A stretch of 11,131 nucleotides of DNA from Treponema sp. (GCA_009780545.1 WQZW01000026.1:1-11131); one strand, 5' to 3'. Counted from the stretch's first letter, positions 1-7,400 are shown. Notes: generated by a model not told the origin, from the sequence alone. Made by a program: numbers and translations.

Positions 1-165
1 CATATTTTTCATAACAAACTCCAAGTACGTCTTCTGTTCATAACGATAATCGCAGTCTTTCCAACGGATTATCCTTCTTATCGGAGACTTTCCCTGTTCT
101 AAGTATAGCGTATGTAGTTTTGAAAATCTACCGGCGGCCTTTGTTCCCTCGCGCAAGGTTGCCTT
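1..165 (-). CDS. Open reading frame running off the left edge, start uncertain
   Basis: Downstream of the ATPase gene, one minus-strand frame is open from just after a TAG (168-166) to the window edge, 55 codons. Two starts are possible. A TTG at 156-154 has an AAGG five bases upstream and lies 13 bases after the btuD stop, so it would be a seventh gene of the operon. An ATG at 12-10 has GGAG (22-19) at ideal six-base spacing, which would leave most of this stretch as untranslated leader. For that second reading, a TATACT -10-like hexamer lies at 107-102, but I see no good -35. The translation reads plausibly as protein (it includes IIRWKDCDYRYEQ), but I recognise no family. Base and codon use is more AT-rich than in the operon (AGA, AGG, ATA), which hints at a different gene class or foreign origin. 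No terminator hairpin with a T-run is visible after btuD. Confidence 0.3.
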
Positions 166-169
166 CTAC

Positions 170-949
170 CTAACTCACCGACCAGTTCGCCAGGGATTTC
201 CGCATAAAACCCCCGATGTCCACTCCGTAAACCTCCTGCAACAGATCGTCCCGCAGGGTTTCGGCCACGGTTCCCCGGGCAATGACGGTTCCCTCCGCCA
301 ACAGCAGTGCCGTTTGCCCGAACTGCCGCGCCAGGTTGAGGTCGTGGAAAACGGTAATAAGGATATTGCCACTTTCCTTCACCCAGGCGGCAAGAAAGGC
401 CATCAGTTCGAGTTGGTACTTTAGGTCCAGGTGATTGGTCGGTTCGTCCAGGAGAATCACCTCCGGAGTCTGCGCCAGGGTTCTTGCCAGAAAAACCCTT
501 TGCAGTTGGCCGCCAGAAAGCTCGTCGATCATGCGGGTCCTGATTCCGGAGAGGTCGAGTTTGTTGATAATGTTATCGATAACGATCCTGTCCCCGTCGG
601 AAAAATCCTTGAGAAAACCGGAGGCATGGGCGAAACGTCCCATCGAGATCGTCTCGTACACGGTGTAGGGAAAAAGCACCCGGGACATCTGGCCCAACAG
701 CGAAATCTTTTTGGCGAATTCCCTGCGGGGAATTGTTGCAATATCGGTATCATTGATATTTATTGTACCACGATAAGGGAGAAGTCGGGCCATAGATTTA
801 AGCAGGGTACTTTTGCCACAACCGTTCGGGCCCATAATGCAAAGATTTTCGCCGGCCTTGACGGTAAAATTTATATCCCTAATGACATCGCCCGATCCGT
901 ATCCTGCAAACAGATTTTTCACCTCGATGGTCGCTATTCCGTCCGTCAT
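170..949 (-). CDS. btuD: Cobalamin ABC transporter ATPase, BtuD/FecE type
   Basis: This 259-aa cytoplasmic ATPase would power the BtuC-like permease. All ABC motifs are intact: Walker A GPNGCGKST (residues 40-48), Q-loop glutamine 87, signature LSGGQLQR (144-151), Walker B VILLDEP (164-170), D-loop NHLD (172-175) and H-loop histidine 202. The length fits the FecE/BtuD/FhuC family, whose members serve iron-siderophores, haem or cobalamin; the ATPase alone cannot tell these apart. The assignment to cobalamin rests on the cobalamin riboswitch at the head of the operon and the BtuB- and BtuF-like genes upstream. I chose the ATG at 949, one base after the permease stop (953-951), with a GGGGG stretch upstream as ribosome site. 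A longer reading to 997 would overlap the permease by 47 bases and add a poor N-terminus. Confidence 0.9.
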   Translation of the reverse strand: MTDGIATIEVKNLFAGYGSGDVIRDINFTVKAGENLCIMGPNGCGKSTLLKSMARLLPYRGTININDTDIATIPRREFAKKISLLGQMSRVLFPYTVYETISMGRFAHASGFLKDFSDGDRIVIDNIINKLDLSGIRTRMIDELSGGQLQRVFLARTLAQTPEVILLDEPTNHLDLKYQLELMAFLAAWVKESGNILITVFHDLNLARQFGQTALLLAEGTVIARGTVAETLRDDLLQEVYGVDIGGFMRKSLANWSVS

Positions 950-950
950 G

Positions 951-1982
951 CTACTGCCCCCGAAACGATTTACGCCGCCCGAAGTAAACCCAGGCAAAAA
1001 AGGGCGAGCCGATAAGGGCGGTCAAGGCCCCAACCGGAAGTTCCGAAGGCGGGATGACCGTTCTTGCGACAAGGTCGGTCACCACCATCAGCGAACCGCC
1101 GAGAATGAAGGACATGGGGATAAGGCTTTTGTGCTTCGAGCCGGTTATCCTTCGCGCGACATGCGGGGCGATAAGATCGACAAAACCGATAACACCGCTG
1201 AGCGCGACGGCCGTTCCGGTAAGTATCGCCGAAAATACCAGGAGCTTTTTCCGCAACCTGCCGGTTTCGACTCCCAACGATTTTGCCTGTTCGTCCCCAA
1301 AGGTAAGGATGTCCATTTCCCTGGTAAAAAAAGCAATACCGATAATGCCGACAAGCATAAACGGCAAAAAAAGCTTTACGTAAACCCAGCCCCGCATGGC
1401 AAAGCTCCCCATCTGCCAAAGGATGATCCGCCTTAAATCCTCGGAAAAAACCGCACCGAGCGTGGCAAGAAGGGCGTTGAGAAAAAGCGAAATGACCATG
1501 CCGCAAAGGATAATGGTATTGTCCGACATCGAGCGGTCCACCCTCGATGAAAAAATCACTACGACAAACACCGTAACAAGGGCAAAGGAAAAACCCACGA
1601 CCGGCAGGGTAAAACCGGCCAGAACCGGCAGGCTGATGCCGGAGATGATGATCAGACCGGCACCCACGGAGGCGCCGGCGGAAACGCCGAGTATGTGGGG
1701 CGTGGCAAGCGGGTTGCGCAAAACCGACTGGCAAACGGCACCGCTGACGGCAAGGCTGCCGCCGACCAAAAAGGCCAGAAGGGCACGGGGAAAACGGAGC
1801 AGCCAGACCACCGAATCATGGGCGGTCTCGACATGCGCCGGAAGCGGCAGCCGGAAAATGTTGCAAAATAGTATGCTCATCGTGTCGGCAAGGCTTATGC
1901 GGGTACTGCCCAGCGAAGTGGCCGTCAGCAGTATCAACAAGGAAATTGCCGAGGCGAGGAGGATGCGGATCCTAGCGGGCAT
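951..1982 (-). CDS. btuC: Cobalamin ABC transporter permease, BtuC/FecCD family
   Basis: A 343-aa inner-membrane permease, the usual size for the FecCD family, with about ten hydrophobic segments. Family signatures are easy to see: RFPRALLAFLVGGSLAVSGA followed by RNPLATPHILGVSAGAS (about residues 64-106), the ATPase-contact region GVIGFVDLIAPHVAR (263-277) and the C-terminal LPVGALTALIGSPFF (315-329). It would form the channel through which BtuF delivers cobalamin. The chosen ATG at 1982 lies inside the last codons of btuF (11-base overlap), has a GGAG four bases upstream and gives a normal family N-terminus. The frame is open to 2114, but the extra 44 residues would be polar and out of character. 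Tight coupling with btuF and btuD implies co-translation. Substrate assignment to cobalamin comes from operon context; FecCD permeases also carry siderophores and haem. Confidence 0.9.
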   Translation of the reverse strand: MPARIRILLASAISLLILLTATSLGSTRISLADTMSILFCNIFRLPLPAHVETAHDSVVWLLRFPRALLAFLVGGSLAVSGAVCQSVLRNPLATPHILGVSAGASVGAGLIIISGISLPVLAGFTLPVVGFSFALVTVFVVVIFSSRVDRSMSDNTIILCGMVISLFLNALLATLGAVFSEDLRRIILWQMGSFAMRGWVYVKLFLPFMLVGIIGIAFFTREMDILTFGDEQAKSLGVETGRLRKKLLVFSAILTGTAVALSGVIGFVDLIAPHVARRITGSKHKSLIPMSFILGGSLMVVTDLVARTVIPPSELPVGALTALIGSPFFAWVYFGRRKSFRGQ

Positions 1983-2877
1983 AAAGCTCCGGGTACACCG
2001 CCTGAGCCATTTGCCGTAGGGCCAAGGTGATTCGGGCGGAAGGTCTTGCCGAGGAATCCTTGTCGATAAGGTACACTCGGTCATTGATAACGGCATTGAT
2101 ATGATTAAAGCCAAGCCGGTTTTTTATTTCGCCGACAGGATCGTCGACAAAATGCACGTTGGTGAGGATAACTTCCGGATTGCGTTCGATGAGGGCCTCG
2201 GCACCGGGCCGCACCAGCCAGCCGTCTTTGCCAAAAACATTTTCCGCCCCGATGACGGAAATCATGTCATGGATAAAACTCCCCTCGCCCATGGTCATCA
2301 TTTCCGGAGGGGGTGAAATTTCATAATAAACGGTCCTGCGGTTTTCGATACGGGGAACGAAGGCCGTTATTTCGGCGATTTCGGTTTTCATCTTTTCTAC
2401 CAATTCGGCCCCACGCTCCTGAACCCGCAGAATGTCGGCGACAAAGGCGATGTCGAGGTAAATGTCGTTTATGCTGTAACTCATGGGGATGTACACCGAG
2501 GAAATGCCGGCATCGGCCAAAAGCCTGAAAGGATCGTCGCCGGAACCGGCGGGCTTGTCCCCGCTGGCGATGATGAGGTCCGGCCTAAGCGCAAGGATAA
2601 ACTCCGCATCCGGAAAGAACGGGTCGAACCGGGGAAGCCCTTCCGGAATCCCCTCGATGTCGGCGGAATTGATGTCTACGGCAACGAGCCTGTCGGCCAT
2701 GCCGAGGTCGACGATGATCTCCGTGTTCGAAGGCGCCGTGGAGATAATGCGGTTTGCCGTGCCGGAAAATGCCACTTCCCTGCCGGCGCGGTCGGTTATC
2801 CTGGTCGACACCCTCTCGCAGGAATTGGTCGCAAACAAGGCCAACAGAACAACGGTAACGACAAAAAATTGTTTCAC
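1972..2877 (-). CDS. btuF: Cobalamin-binding periplasmic lipoprotein, BtuF type
   Basis: A 301-aa substrate-binding protein of the class III (helical-backbone) type that serves BtuCD. It opens with a lipoprotein signal, basic-hydrophobic, with lipobox ATNSC and the acylated cysteine at residue 20, so it should be tethered to a membrane facing the periplasm. The mature part has the expected pattern: ITDRAGREVAFSGTANRIISTAPSNTEIIVDLG, then the FILALRPDLIIAS segment of lobe one, a long linking helix, and lobe two with IERNPEVILTN and NDRVYLID. I prefer the GTG at 2877, because AGGTGG sits five bases before it; a GTG at 2886 is in frame but has its ribosome site too close. The gene lies 132 bases after btuB with its own likely promoter in that gap, and overlaps btuC by 11 bases. 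Iron-siderophore binding is the alternative role. Confidence 0.87.
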   Translation of the reverse strand: MKQFFVVTVVLLALFATNSCERVSTRITDRAGREVAFSGTANRIISTAPSNTEIIVDLGMADRLVAVDINSADIEGIPEGLPRFDPFFPDAEFILALRPDLIIASGDKPAGSGDDPFRLLADAGISSVYIPMSYSINDIYLDIAFVADILRVQERGAELVEKMKTEIAEITAFVPRIENRRTVYYEISPPPEMMTMGEGSFIHDMISVIGAENVFGKDGWLVRPGAEALIERNPEVILTNVHFVDDPVGEIKNRLGFNHINAVINDRVYLIDKDSSARPSARITLALRQMAQAVYPELYAR

Positions 2878-2910
2878 TTTCTCCACCTTGAAATCAACCT
2901 TTACCGGTAC

Positions 2911-2939
2911 AGTCTAACATAGGACCGGTGAATTGTCCA
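2911..2939 (-). promoter_or_regulatory. Likely internal promoter for btuFCD
   Basis: Reading the minus strand, TGGACA (2939-2934, five of six matches to the -35 consensus) is followed after exactly 17 bases by TAGACT (2916-2911, four of six). Transcription would start near 2904, giving a leader of roughly 27 bases before the btuF GTG. It lies in the only long gap inside the operon. The main promoter upstream uses a very similar pair, TTGACA and TAGTCT, also 17 apart. Two copies of the self-complementary hexamer ACCGGT (2924-2929 and 2903-2908) flank the -10 box, 21 bases centre to centre, which is what a dimeric regulator binding one face of the helix would need. Confidence 0.5.
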
Positions 2940-3009
2940 TCGGGCTTTGTCAATGCACACAACTCCGCCGTGCCGTTGCTTCGTGCCCACCTTGAATAGT
3001 ATATTCACC

Positions 3010-5007
3010 CTATTCATCCTCCGAATTCTTCACTTCGATATTCACCCTCAAACCTACGGTCACCGTGATTCCCGGCATAGGATAGGCGGAAAAGGATTCG
3101 TAGGACGCATTGAAAATATTTCTAAGGGAGGCAAAGAAAACGGTGTTGCCACCAAGATTCTGGTTGAAAGTAACGTTTGCGATAACGCTCGGATCGACGA
3201 TGAGGCGATTTCTGGGATCGGCGTAATTTTGTGATCGGTATTGTAACGAAAACAAAAGCGAGGTCGCAGGCCAATTGAGGTCGAGGTTGGCGCCGATCAC
3301 ATGTTCCGGGCTGTAGGGAACCCGAAAACTGTCGCCGGAACCGTCCGGGAAAAGCAGGCTGTACAGGAACTGGTAACTGCCCCGAAGGGTGAGGGAAGGA
3401 CCGGAATCGCCGAGGTTCAGGGTAAGGGCGGGGCGGAAATCGGCGCCGGCGAAATAGGCCGTGCCGATATTTTCAGGCCTCCAGCGGCGGCCGCCGGAAG
3501 TGGTCCAACGGATAAGGTCGAGGGCGTAATGTCCGAAAACACCCGCGGAAAAAGAAAAAATATCACCAAAGAAAAAATCGCCGATAAGGTCCGTTCCCCA
3601 TCCGTCTTCCGGACTCAGGTCGGGATTGCCCGCCATGGAATTGTCCGGGCTACGGTAATACAGGTCGTCAAAAGAAGGAAACTGAAAAGTGCGAAAATAA
3701 TTATGCTTGAGGGTAAATGCCTCGGTCGCCTGCCAGCTTATGCCGACCTTGGGAATCGGGGCGATCCGCCTTGTGTCGGTAAGGCCCTTAAGGGAAGCGA
3801 CGGCAAAAAAGTTCGGCGAAAAACGGTACTCGCCGGTGATGTGCGCCCCGCCGAAATTGCCGGTTTTTTCCGGATCGAGCTCCACCGGATTGCCGGAATT
3901 GACGTACAGGAAATGCCAGTGAGCACCAAAAAAAAGGGAAAGCCGTTCGGTCGGATACCAGTTCCAGCGGTTTATCGCCATGAAGTAGCGGTCCCGACCC
4001 GAGATGATCGCACCGTAATTGTTAAACGACAGACGGTAGGCAAAAGATGCCTCGGTGGTAAGGTTGTCAACAAAAGACGTCGGCGCAAAAAAGGAGGCAT
4101 TGCCGGAAAGAACCGTGTCCGTGGCAAGCACCGTGCCGACGGAATTCATCGTTATGGGAAAATTGCGCCTGGCATGGTATCCGCCCGTATTGACAATAAT
4201 TTTTGCATCTTTTGGAAGGGCGAAGGCCAGCCTGACTTCCCCTCCCCCGTCGACGACCTCGTTGCTGATCTTGCGACGGGCAAAACCGAAATCGTCCTTG
4301 TAAAGATAGTGGTTGCCGGCAATATTCCCGAAGGCCGATGCCCTAAAGGAAAAACCCTTAAAGGCACGGCCGGCGAAAATACTGAGGGACTGCATGTCGA
4401 AAAGGTCCTCGAAATGGGGCTCGCCGATCTCGCCGTCCGTATGCCGGACATTGTACTTTCCCGGCATGTAGCCGGTGTTGGAAAGAGTAAACCCTAGGCT
4501 GAGGTTTTTGTTTTGTTCACTGGTGGTAATAATATTGATAACACCGCCCGGGGCACTCCAGATATTGTACTGGGTGTCGGCGCCGCCGTAGATCACTTCG
4601 ATCCGCTGGACGTCGGCCAGATTGATCTGGTTGATGTCGAAATCGCCCGAACGAAGCGAGTTGACGGGAATTCCGTCGACAAGAACGGTGATACGGTTCG
4701 TGCCGAACCCGCGCATGCTCAGCGAGGTGCGGTTGCCGTAACCGCCCTGCCGGGTAACGCTCATTCCGATCTCTTCCTCCAGAAGGGCGGCCAGGTCCCG
4801 CGCGCTGCTCCGCTCGATGCTCTCCCTGTCGATAACTTGGATCTGGGCCGTTGTTTCCGGCGTCCCGGTAACCACGATACCGGTAGCATCGTCGCCAAAA
4901 TCGATAAAGTCGTCGACATTATCGTCGTCCTCAGGATCGGCAGCGAGGAGTCTCGCGGCAACAAAAAAGCAGAGTAAAATCGATGCTACCATTTTTTGGG
5001 ATTTCAT
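3010..5007 (-). CDS. btuB: TonB-dependent outer-membrane receptor, BtuB-like
   Basis: A 665-aa outer-membrane transporter. It has a Sec signal (MKSQKMVASILLCFFVAARLLAA), an acidic linker, a TonB-box-like GIVVTG (43-48) and a plug domain with the usual landmarks: DLAALLEEEIGMSV, LSMRGFGTNRITVLVDGIPVN (97-116) and VQRIEVIYGGADTQYN (133-148). The remaining roughly 490 residues are beta-strand-rich barrel. E. coli BtuB is about 600 residues, so this one is slightly long. The cobalamin riboswitch and the BtuF/C/D partners point to corrinoids as substrate. I chose the ATG at 5007, 13 bases after the preceding stop; an ATG at 5046 is in frame but adds a highly charged tail before the signal peptide. 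The ribosome site (AGG) is weak, suggesting translational coupling. The C-terminus ends in a polar NSEDE, not the usual terminal aromatic residue. Confidence 0.88.
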   Translation of the reverse strand: MKSQKMVASILLCFFVAARLLAADPEDDDNVDDFIDFGDDATGIVVTGTPETTAQIQVIDRESIERSSARDLAALLEEEIGMSVTRQGGYGNRTSLSMRGFGTNRITVLVDGIPVNSLRSGDFDINQINLADVQRIEVIYGGADTQYNIWSAPGGVINIITTSEQNKNLSLGFTLSNTGYMPGKYNVRHTDGEIGEPHFEDLFDMQSLSIFAGRAFKGFSFRASAFGNIAGNHYLYKDDFGFARRKISNEVVDGGGEVRLAFALPKDAKIIVNTGGYHARRNFPITMNSVGTVLATDTVLSGNASFFAPTSFVDNLTTEASFAYRLSFNNYGAIISGRDRYFMAINRWNWYPTERLSLFFGAHWHFLYVNSGNPVELDPEKTGNFGGAHITGEYRFSPNFFAVASLKGLTDTRRIAPIPKVGISWQATEAFTLKHNYFRTFQFPSFDDLYYRSPDNSMAGNPDLSPEDGWGTDLIGDFFFGDIFSFSAGVFGHYALDLIRWTTSGGRRWRPENIGTAYFAGADFRPALTLNLGDSGPSLTLRGSYQFLYSLLFPDGSGDSFRVPYSPEHVIGANLDLNWPATSLLFSLQYRSQNYADPRNRLIVDPSVIANVTFNQNLGGNTVFFASLRNIFNASYESFSAYPMPGITVTVGLRVNIEVKNSEDE

Positions 5008-5020
5008 TTTAGTACGCCTA

Positions 5021-5737
5021 TCACTGCCTTTTTTGCGGCATGACAATTCCCCAGTCTATCCATTCCGAATCTTTTTTCACGGTAAAAACACGCAACGCAT
5101 CCTCAAAACTGCGCTGTTCCACGTAGTATAGCTTTCCCGCATACAGGGCGGCAAGGTTCACCGCATTTGCCATCTGCACCCAGTTTTTGTCGGCCACTCC
5201 TCTGTAATGGATACCGAAAAAAGGCACCTCTCCCGGTCGGAGCCCCTGGGAATTATTGAAGCCGGGCGTGGAAAGCCATTCCGGATCCGCACCTTCAAAG
5301 TATTCGATAATAATCGCGCCACGATCGAGGTCGTCGTTAAAAATATTTATCGCGCGAACGATGCCCATGTAGCTTGTGCCTCCCCACTCGTCTTCGTATG
5401 GACCGCCTCCGTTATACAGAAGTACGAAATCATCCGTGGAGGGATTTTCCTTTGTGCTCCAGGTTTTGAGATTTTCGGTGTCCAAATTGGGGAAGAGAAG
5501 TTCGGCCGTTTCGAGGGTTTCATCCTTGCCGTCCAAATCGCCCCATCTGCGGATATGATAACCGTCCCCGTTCCCGGGCATCTTCCAAATACCGTCGAAA
5601 AAATCCATGCGTTCGTCGAAAACGGCATCGCCCGGCATATAGGTATCGGTTTTGTCGGCATCGCCGAGTTCCCCGTAGTCGCAGGCGGAAAAGAGAAGCA
5701 GGATGGACAGAAGTCCGGCCCTTGCAAAAATGATCAT
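5021..5737 (-). CDS. Lipoprotein of unknown function in the cobalamin operon
   Basis: A 238-aa lipoprotein. The signal peptide MIIFARAGLLSILLLFSAC ends in lipobox LFSAC with cysteine 19. The mature part is acidic and rich in aromatic and glycine residues (segments such as FFDGIWKMPGNGDGYHIRRWGDLDG, YNGGGPYEDEWGGTSYMG and FFGIHYRGV). It looks like a compact secreted beta-rich domain, but I recognise no family. The ATG at 5737 is preceded by GGGAG eight bases upstream and gives a clean signal; an in-frame ATG at 5794 would add 19 residues without one. It sits 59 bases after the 408-aa lipoprotein gene and 13 bases before btuB. The position, between riboswitch and receptor, suggests a surface or periplasmic partner of BtuB. 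BtuG and BtuH of Bacteroides are known lipoproteins with such a role, but I see no sequence likeness to claim homology. Confidence 0.8.
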   Translation of the reverse strand: MIIFARAGLLSILLLFSACDYGELGDADKTDTYMPGDAVFDERMDFFDGIWKMPGNGDGYHIRRWGDLDGKDETLETAELLFPNLDTENLKTWSTKENPSTDDFVLLYNGGGPYEDEWGGTSYMGIVRAINIFNDDLDRGAIIIEYFEGADPEWLSTPGFNNSQGLRPGEVPFFGIHYRGVADKNWVQMANAVNLAALYAGKLYYVEQRSFEDALRVFTVKKDSEWIDWGIVMPQKRQ

Positions 5738-5796
5738 TCCAATCTCCCTGGCGGTTTCCGGATTTCCGCAGAGGAAATCCGGAAAGCATCGCAAAC

Positions 5797-7023
5797 CTAG
5801 CGGACGGTAACGTCAAAATGAGGAAAGATACTGAAAGTATCTGTCCGGGTAACGGCATTCATGTTGGGCTTTCCCGGCAGGTTCTGGGTCTTTTCGGTGT
5901 CAAGAGGATCGCCAAACCAACTTTGCAAAATACGGCCTTCGGTAAAGGCGTGAGTTCCGGCGGCCAGGCCGTTTACGGTAATTGTGTTGTCGGTGGCAAG
6001 CTGATATTGCCGACTCTTGCTCCTGTACTCAGTCCCCGATAATTTGTAGCTCACTACCGTTGCGTTGCTGCCCAGACGGGGATTGTAGATCGTCGCCAGT
6101 TTGTGCACCGGCAGCGTTATCCCCTTAAAGCTTACGCTGAAGTTTTCCCCCGGTTTCGGAGATTCCGGCGTTACCGTTATTTCTATTTTGCGGGCGTTGA
6201 TCACCGTGTAGTAAAAGCGGTTTTTGTCCTCGAAATCGGTTGCCCTCACCCCGATAATGTTCTGCGTATTTTTAAGCGGCAGGATATAGTTTTCCCCGCT
6301 TCCGGTTACGGTAACGCCGTTGAGGATAACCTCGATTTCCTTTGCGCCTTTGGCGGAAACCGTTATCGGCCAATCCCGGCCGGCACCGGTAAAATACACC
6401 GTGTCGTAGGGATTGCGGATGCCGGTATCGACAATGATGTTGATACCCGAAGTATCGCTTCCCTTCACGCTGAAGATCACGTAGCCGGTATTGACCTCGG
6501 AGATTGGCGGAAAACTGCGATTGCCGTTGCGGTGGGTAAAAGCGTCGTAGGTAACTTTGACAATGGCAATGCCCGGCCGTTCCGCGGTAATCTCAGGATA
6601 ATTGATCGTCGCCCCCGGATTGGCCCCATTCCAATTCTCCGCATCTTTGGTATTGTCTTTAAGGGAAATCACGCCGAAACCCGCAACGATCTTAAAGTTG
6701 AATTTCGGGTAGTACAGATCGTTATTGGACATATGGGTAACCCCTTCCGGAACCCGTCTGGGAAAAAATTTTGTCGTTTCGCCGACCTTCAATTCCTTAA
6801 AATGGTATTGAAGCCAAAGATCGTTTTCAAAATCGGCGGGGATTCCCGCAATTATCCTCGGCGCATAGCGGACAAATTTAGGGGATTCCCAGTCGAGATC
6901 CGAAATAAGATCGCAGGCAAGGAACAGGCCCAGGACCAACGGCAACGGCAGGCAAAACTTTATTCGTGCAAAAAACGTTTTCCCAAAACGGATACCGGGG
7001 ACGGATGGTTTGAACGGGGACAT
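5797..7023 (-). CDS. Lipoprotein of unknown function, first gene of the cobalamin operon
   Basis: A 408-aa lipoprotein with a long basic N-terminus, a hydrophobic stretch and lipobox LFLAC (cysteine 37). The mature protein reads as a chain of beta-sandwich, Ig-like modules: an N-terminal part opening with RIIAGIPADFEND, a middle part (ITVSAKGAKEIEVILNGVTVTGSGENYILPL, about 220-255) and a later module (KIEITVTPESPKPGENFSVSFKGITLPV, about 280-310), ending in FPHFDVTVR. No enzyme motif is visible. The ATG at 7023 follows AAGGAG by five bases, so the start is secure. It is the first gene after the riboswitch-terminator and so the one most directly tied to cobalamin status. A role in binding cobalamin or a cobalamin-carrier at the cell surface is a reasonable guess, not shown by sequence. 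The motif GIPA(D/E)F recurs in the lipoprotein at 10389-10865. Confidence 0.83.
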   Translation of the reverse strand: MSPFKPSVPGIRFGKTFFARIKFCLPLPLVLGLFLACDLISDLDWESPKFVRYAPRIIAGIPADFENDLWLQYHFKELKVGETTKFFPRRVPEGVTHMSNNDLYYPKFNFKIVAGFGVISLKDNTKDAENWNGANPGATINYPEITAERPGIAIVKVTYDAFTHRNGNRSFPPISEVNTGYVIFSVKGSDTSGINIIVDTGIRNPYDTVYFTGAGRDWPITVSAKGAKEIEVILNGVTVTGSGENYILPLKNTQNIIGVRATDFEDKNRFYYTVINARKIEITVTPESPKPGENFSVSFKGITLPVHKLATIYNPRLGSNATVVSYKLSGTEYRSKSRQYQLATDNTITVNGLAAGTHAFTEGRILQSWFGDPLDTEKTQNLPGKPNMNAVTRTDTFSIFPHFDVTVR

Positions 7024-7060
7024 GGGGACTCCTTGCGAGGGGAGGAGGAGGCCGATTTGC

Positions 7061-7080
7061 GGGTCTTGGCGCCAAAACCC
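7061..7080. repeat. 20-base near-palindrome in the operon leader
   Basis: A 10-base perfect palindrome TTGGCGCCAA (7066-7075) extends on both sides by GGGT/ACCC with one mismatched pair, giving a 20-base dyad. It lies in the untranslated leader, between the riboswitch terminator and the first lipoprotein start (7023). It could be an operator or simply chance; nothing else in the leader supports a choice. Confidence 0.3.
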
Positions 7081-7150
7081 AAGTGTTCACAGAGGCAATG
7101 CAGGACATGGTGGCGAACATCGACTTTTCTCAAGCTCGTTCCTCGAAGCT

Positions 7151-7177
7151 AAGAAAAATGCCGACCCTAGGGGCCGG
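7151..7177 (-). terminator. Riboswitch-controlled intrinsic terminator
   Basis: On the minus strand a 7-bp GC-rich stem (CCGGCCC / GGGTCGG, one G-U pair) with a CTA loop spans 7177-7161 and is followed at once by CATTTTTCTT. This is a standard Rho-independent terminator. Its 5' arm begins right next to the 3' strand of the aptamer P1 helix (7183-7178), as expected of an expression platform. It would stop transcription before the lipoprotein-btu genes when cobalamin is bound. Confidence 0.85.
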
Positions 7178-7330
7178 TGCATACCAAAGTTTCCTGGCTC
7201 GAGGGGCGGGCATCGCCCGGGTTCCGCCGCCTTCCCATCCGTTTACGGACAGTGGCATTATGACGGAACCGACCCTATTACAGTTACGGGATAGCGGGGG
7301 AGTTGCACCCCACTTCCTTTGAAATACGCA
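7178..7330 (-). promoter_or_regulatory. Cobalamin (B12) riboswitch aptamer
   Basis: The minus strand carries the conserved cobalamin aptamer blocks in the right order: GTGGGGTGCAACTCCCCCGC (7313-7294), CCCGTAACTGTAATAGGG (7290-7273), TAATGCCACTG (7260-7250), GGATGGGAAGG (7240-7230) and the B12-box-like GAGCCAGGAAACTTTGG (7200-7184). The ends close as P1: TGCGTA (7330-7325) with TATGCA (7183-7178), plus CAAAG (7321-7317) with CTTTG (7189-7185). The family binds adenosyl- or aquo/methyl-cobalamin and normally lowers expression of B12 uptake and synthesis genes. Here it precedes an uptake operon and is followed directly by a terminator, so control at transcription is expected. Which cobalamin form it prefers cannot be read from this. 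Confidence 0.95.
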
Positions 7331-7335
7331 GGAAC

Positions 7336-7364
7336 AGACTAGCATGGGCGCAGGGGAATGTCAA
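7336..7364 (-). promoter_or_regulatory. Promoter of the cobalamin uptake operon
   Basis: Minus-strand TTGACA (7364-7359) is a perfect -35 box, followed after exactly 17 bases by TAGTCT (7341-7336) as -10. Transcription would start near 7329, at the first base of the riboswitch P1 helix, which independently supports both calls. Confidence 0.78.
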
Positions 7365-7400
7365 GCCTCGAATTTGCCTTGGGGAAATTTCTCTTCCCTT

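Noticed and set aside
170..2877. Reading the ABC system as an iron-siderophore or haem importer
   Set aside because: The proteins alone would allow it, but the cobalamin riboswitch and its terminator at the head of the same operon make corrinoid the better call.
2948..2953. Perfect minus-strand TTGACA further upstream of btuF
   Set aside because: No -10 hexamer lies 16-18 bases downstream; the TGGACA/TAGACT pair nearby is the better promoter.
3301..4497. Long plus-strand open frame (398 codons) opposite the TonB-dependent receptor
   Set aside because: Antisense shadow of btuB with Lys/Arg/Gly-rich translation and no recognisable domain.
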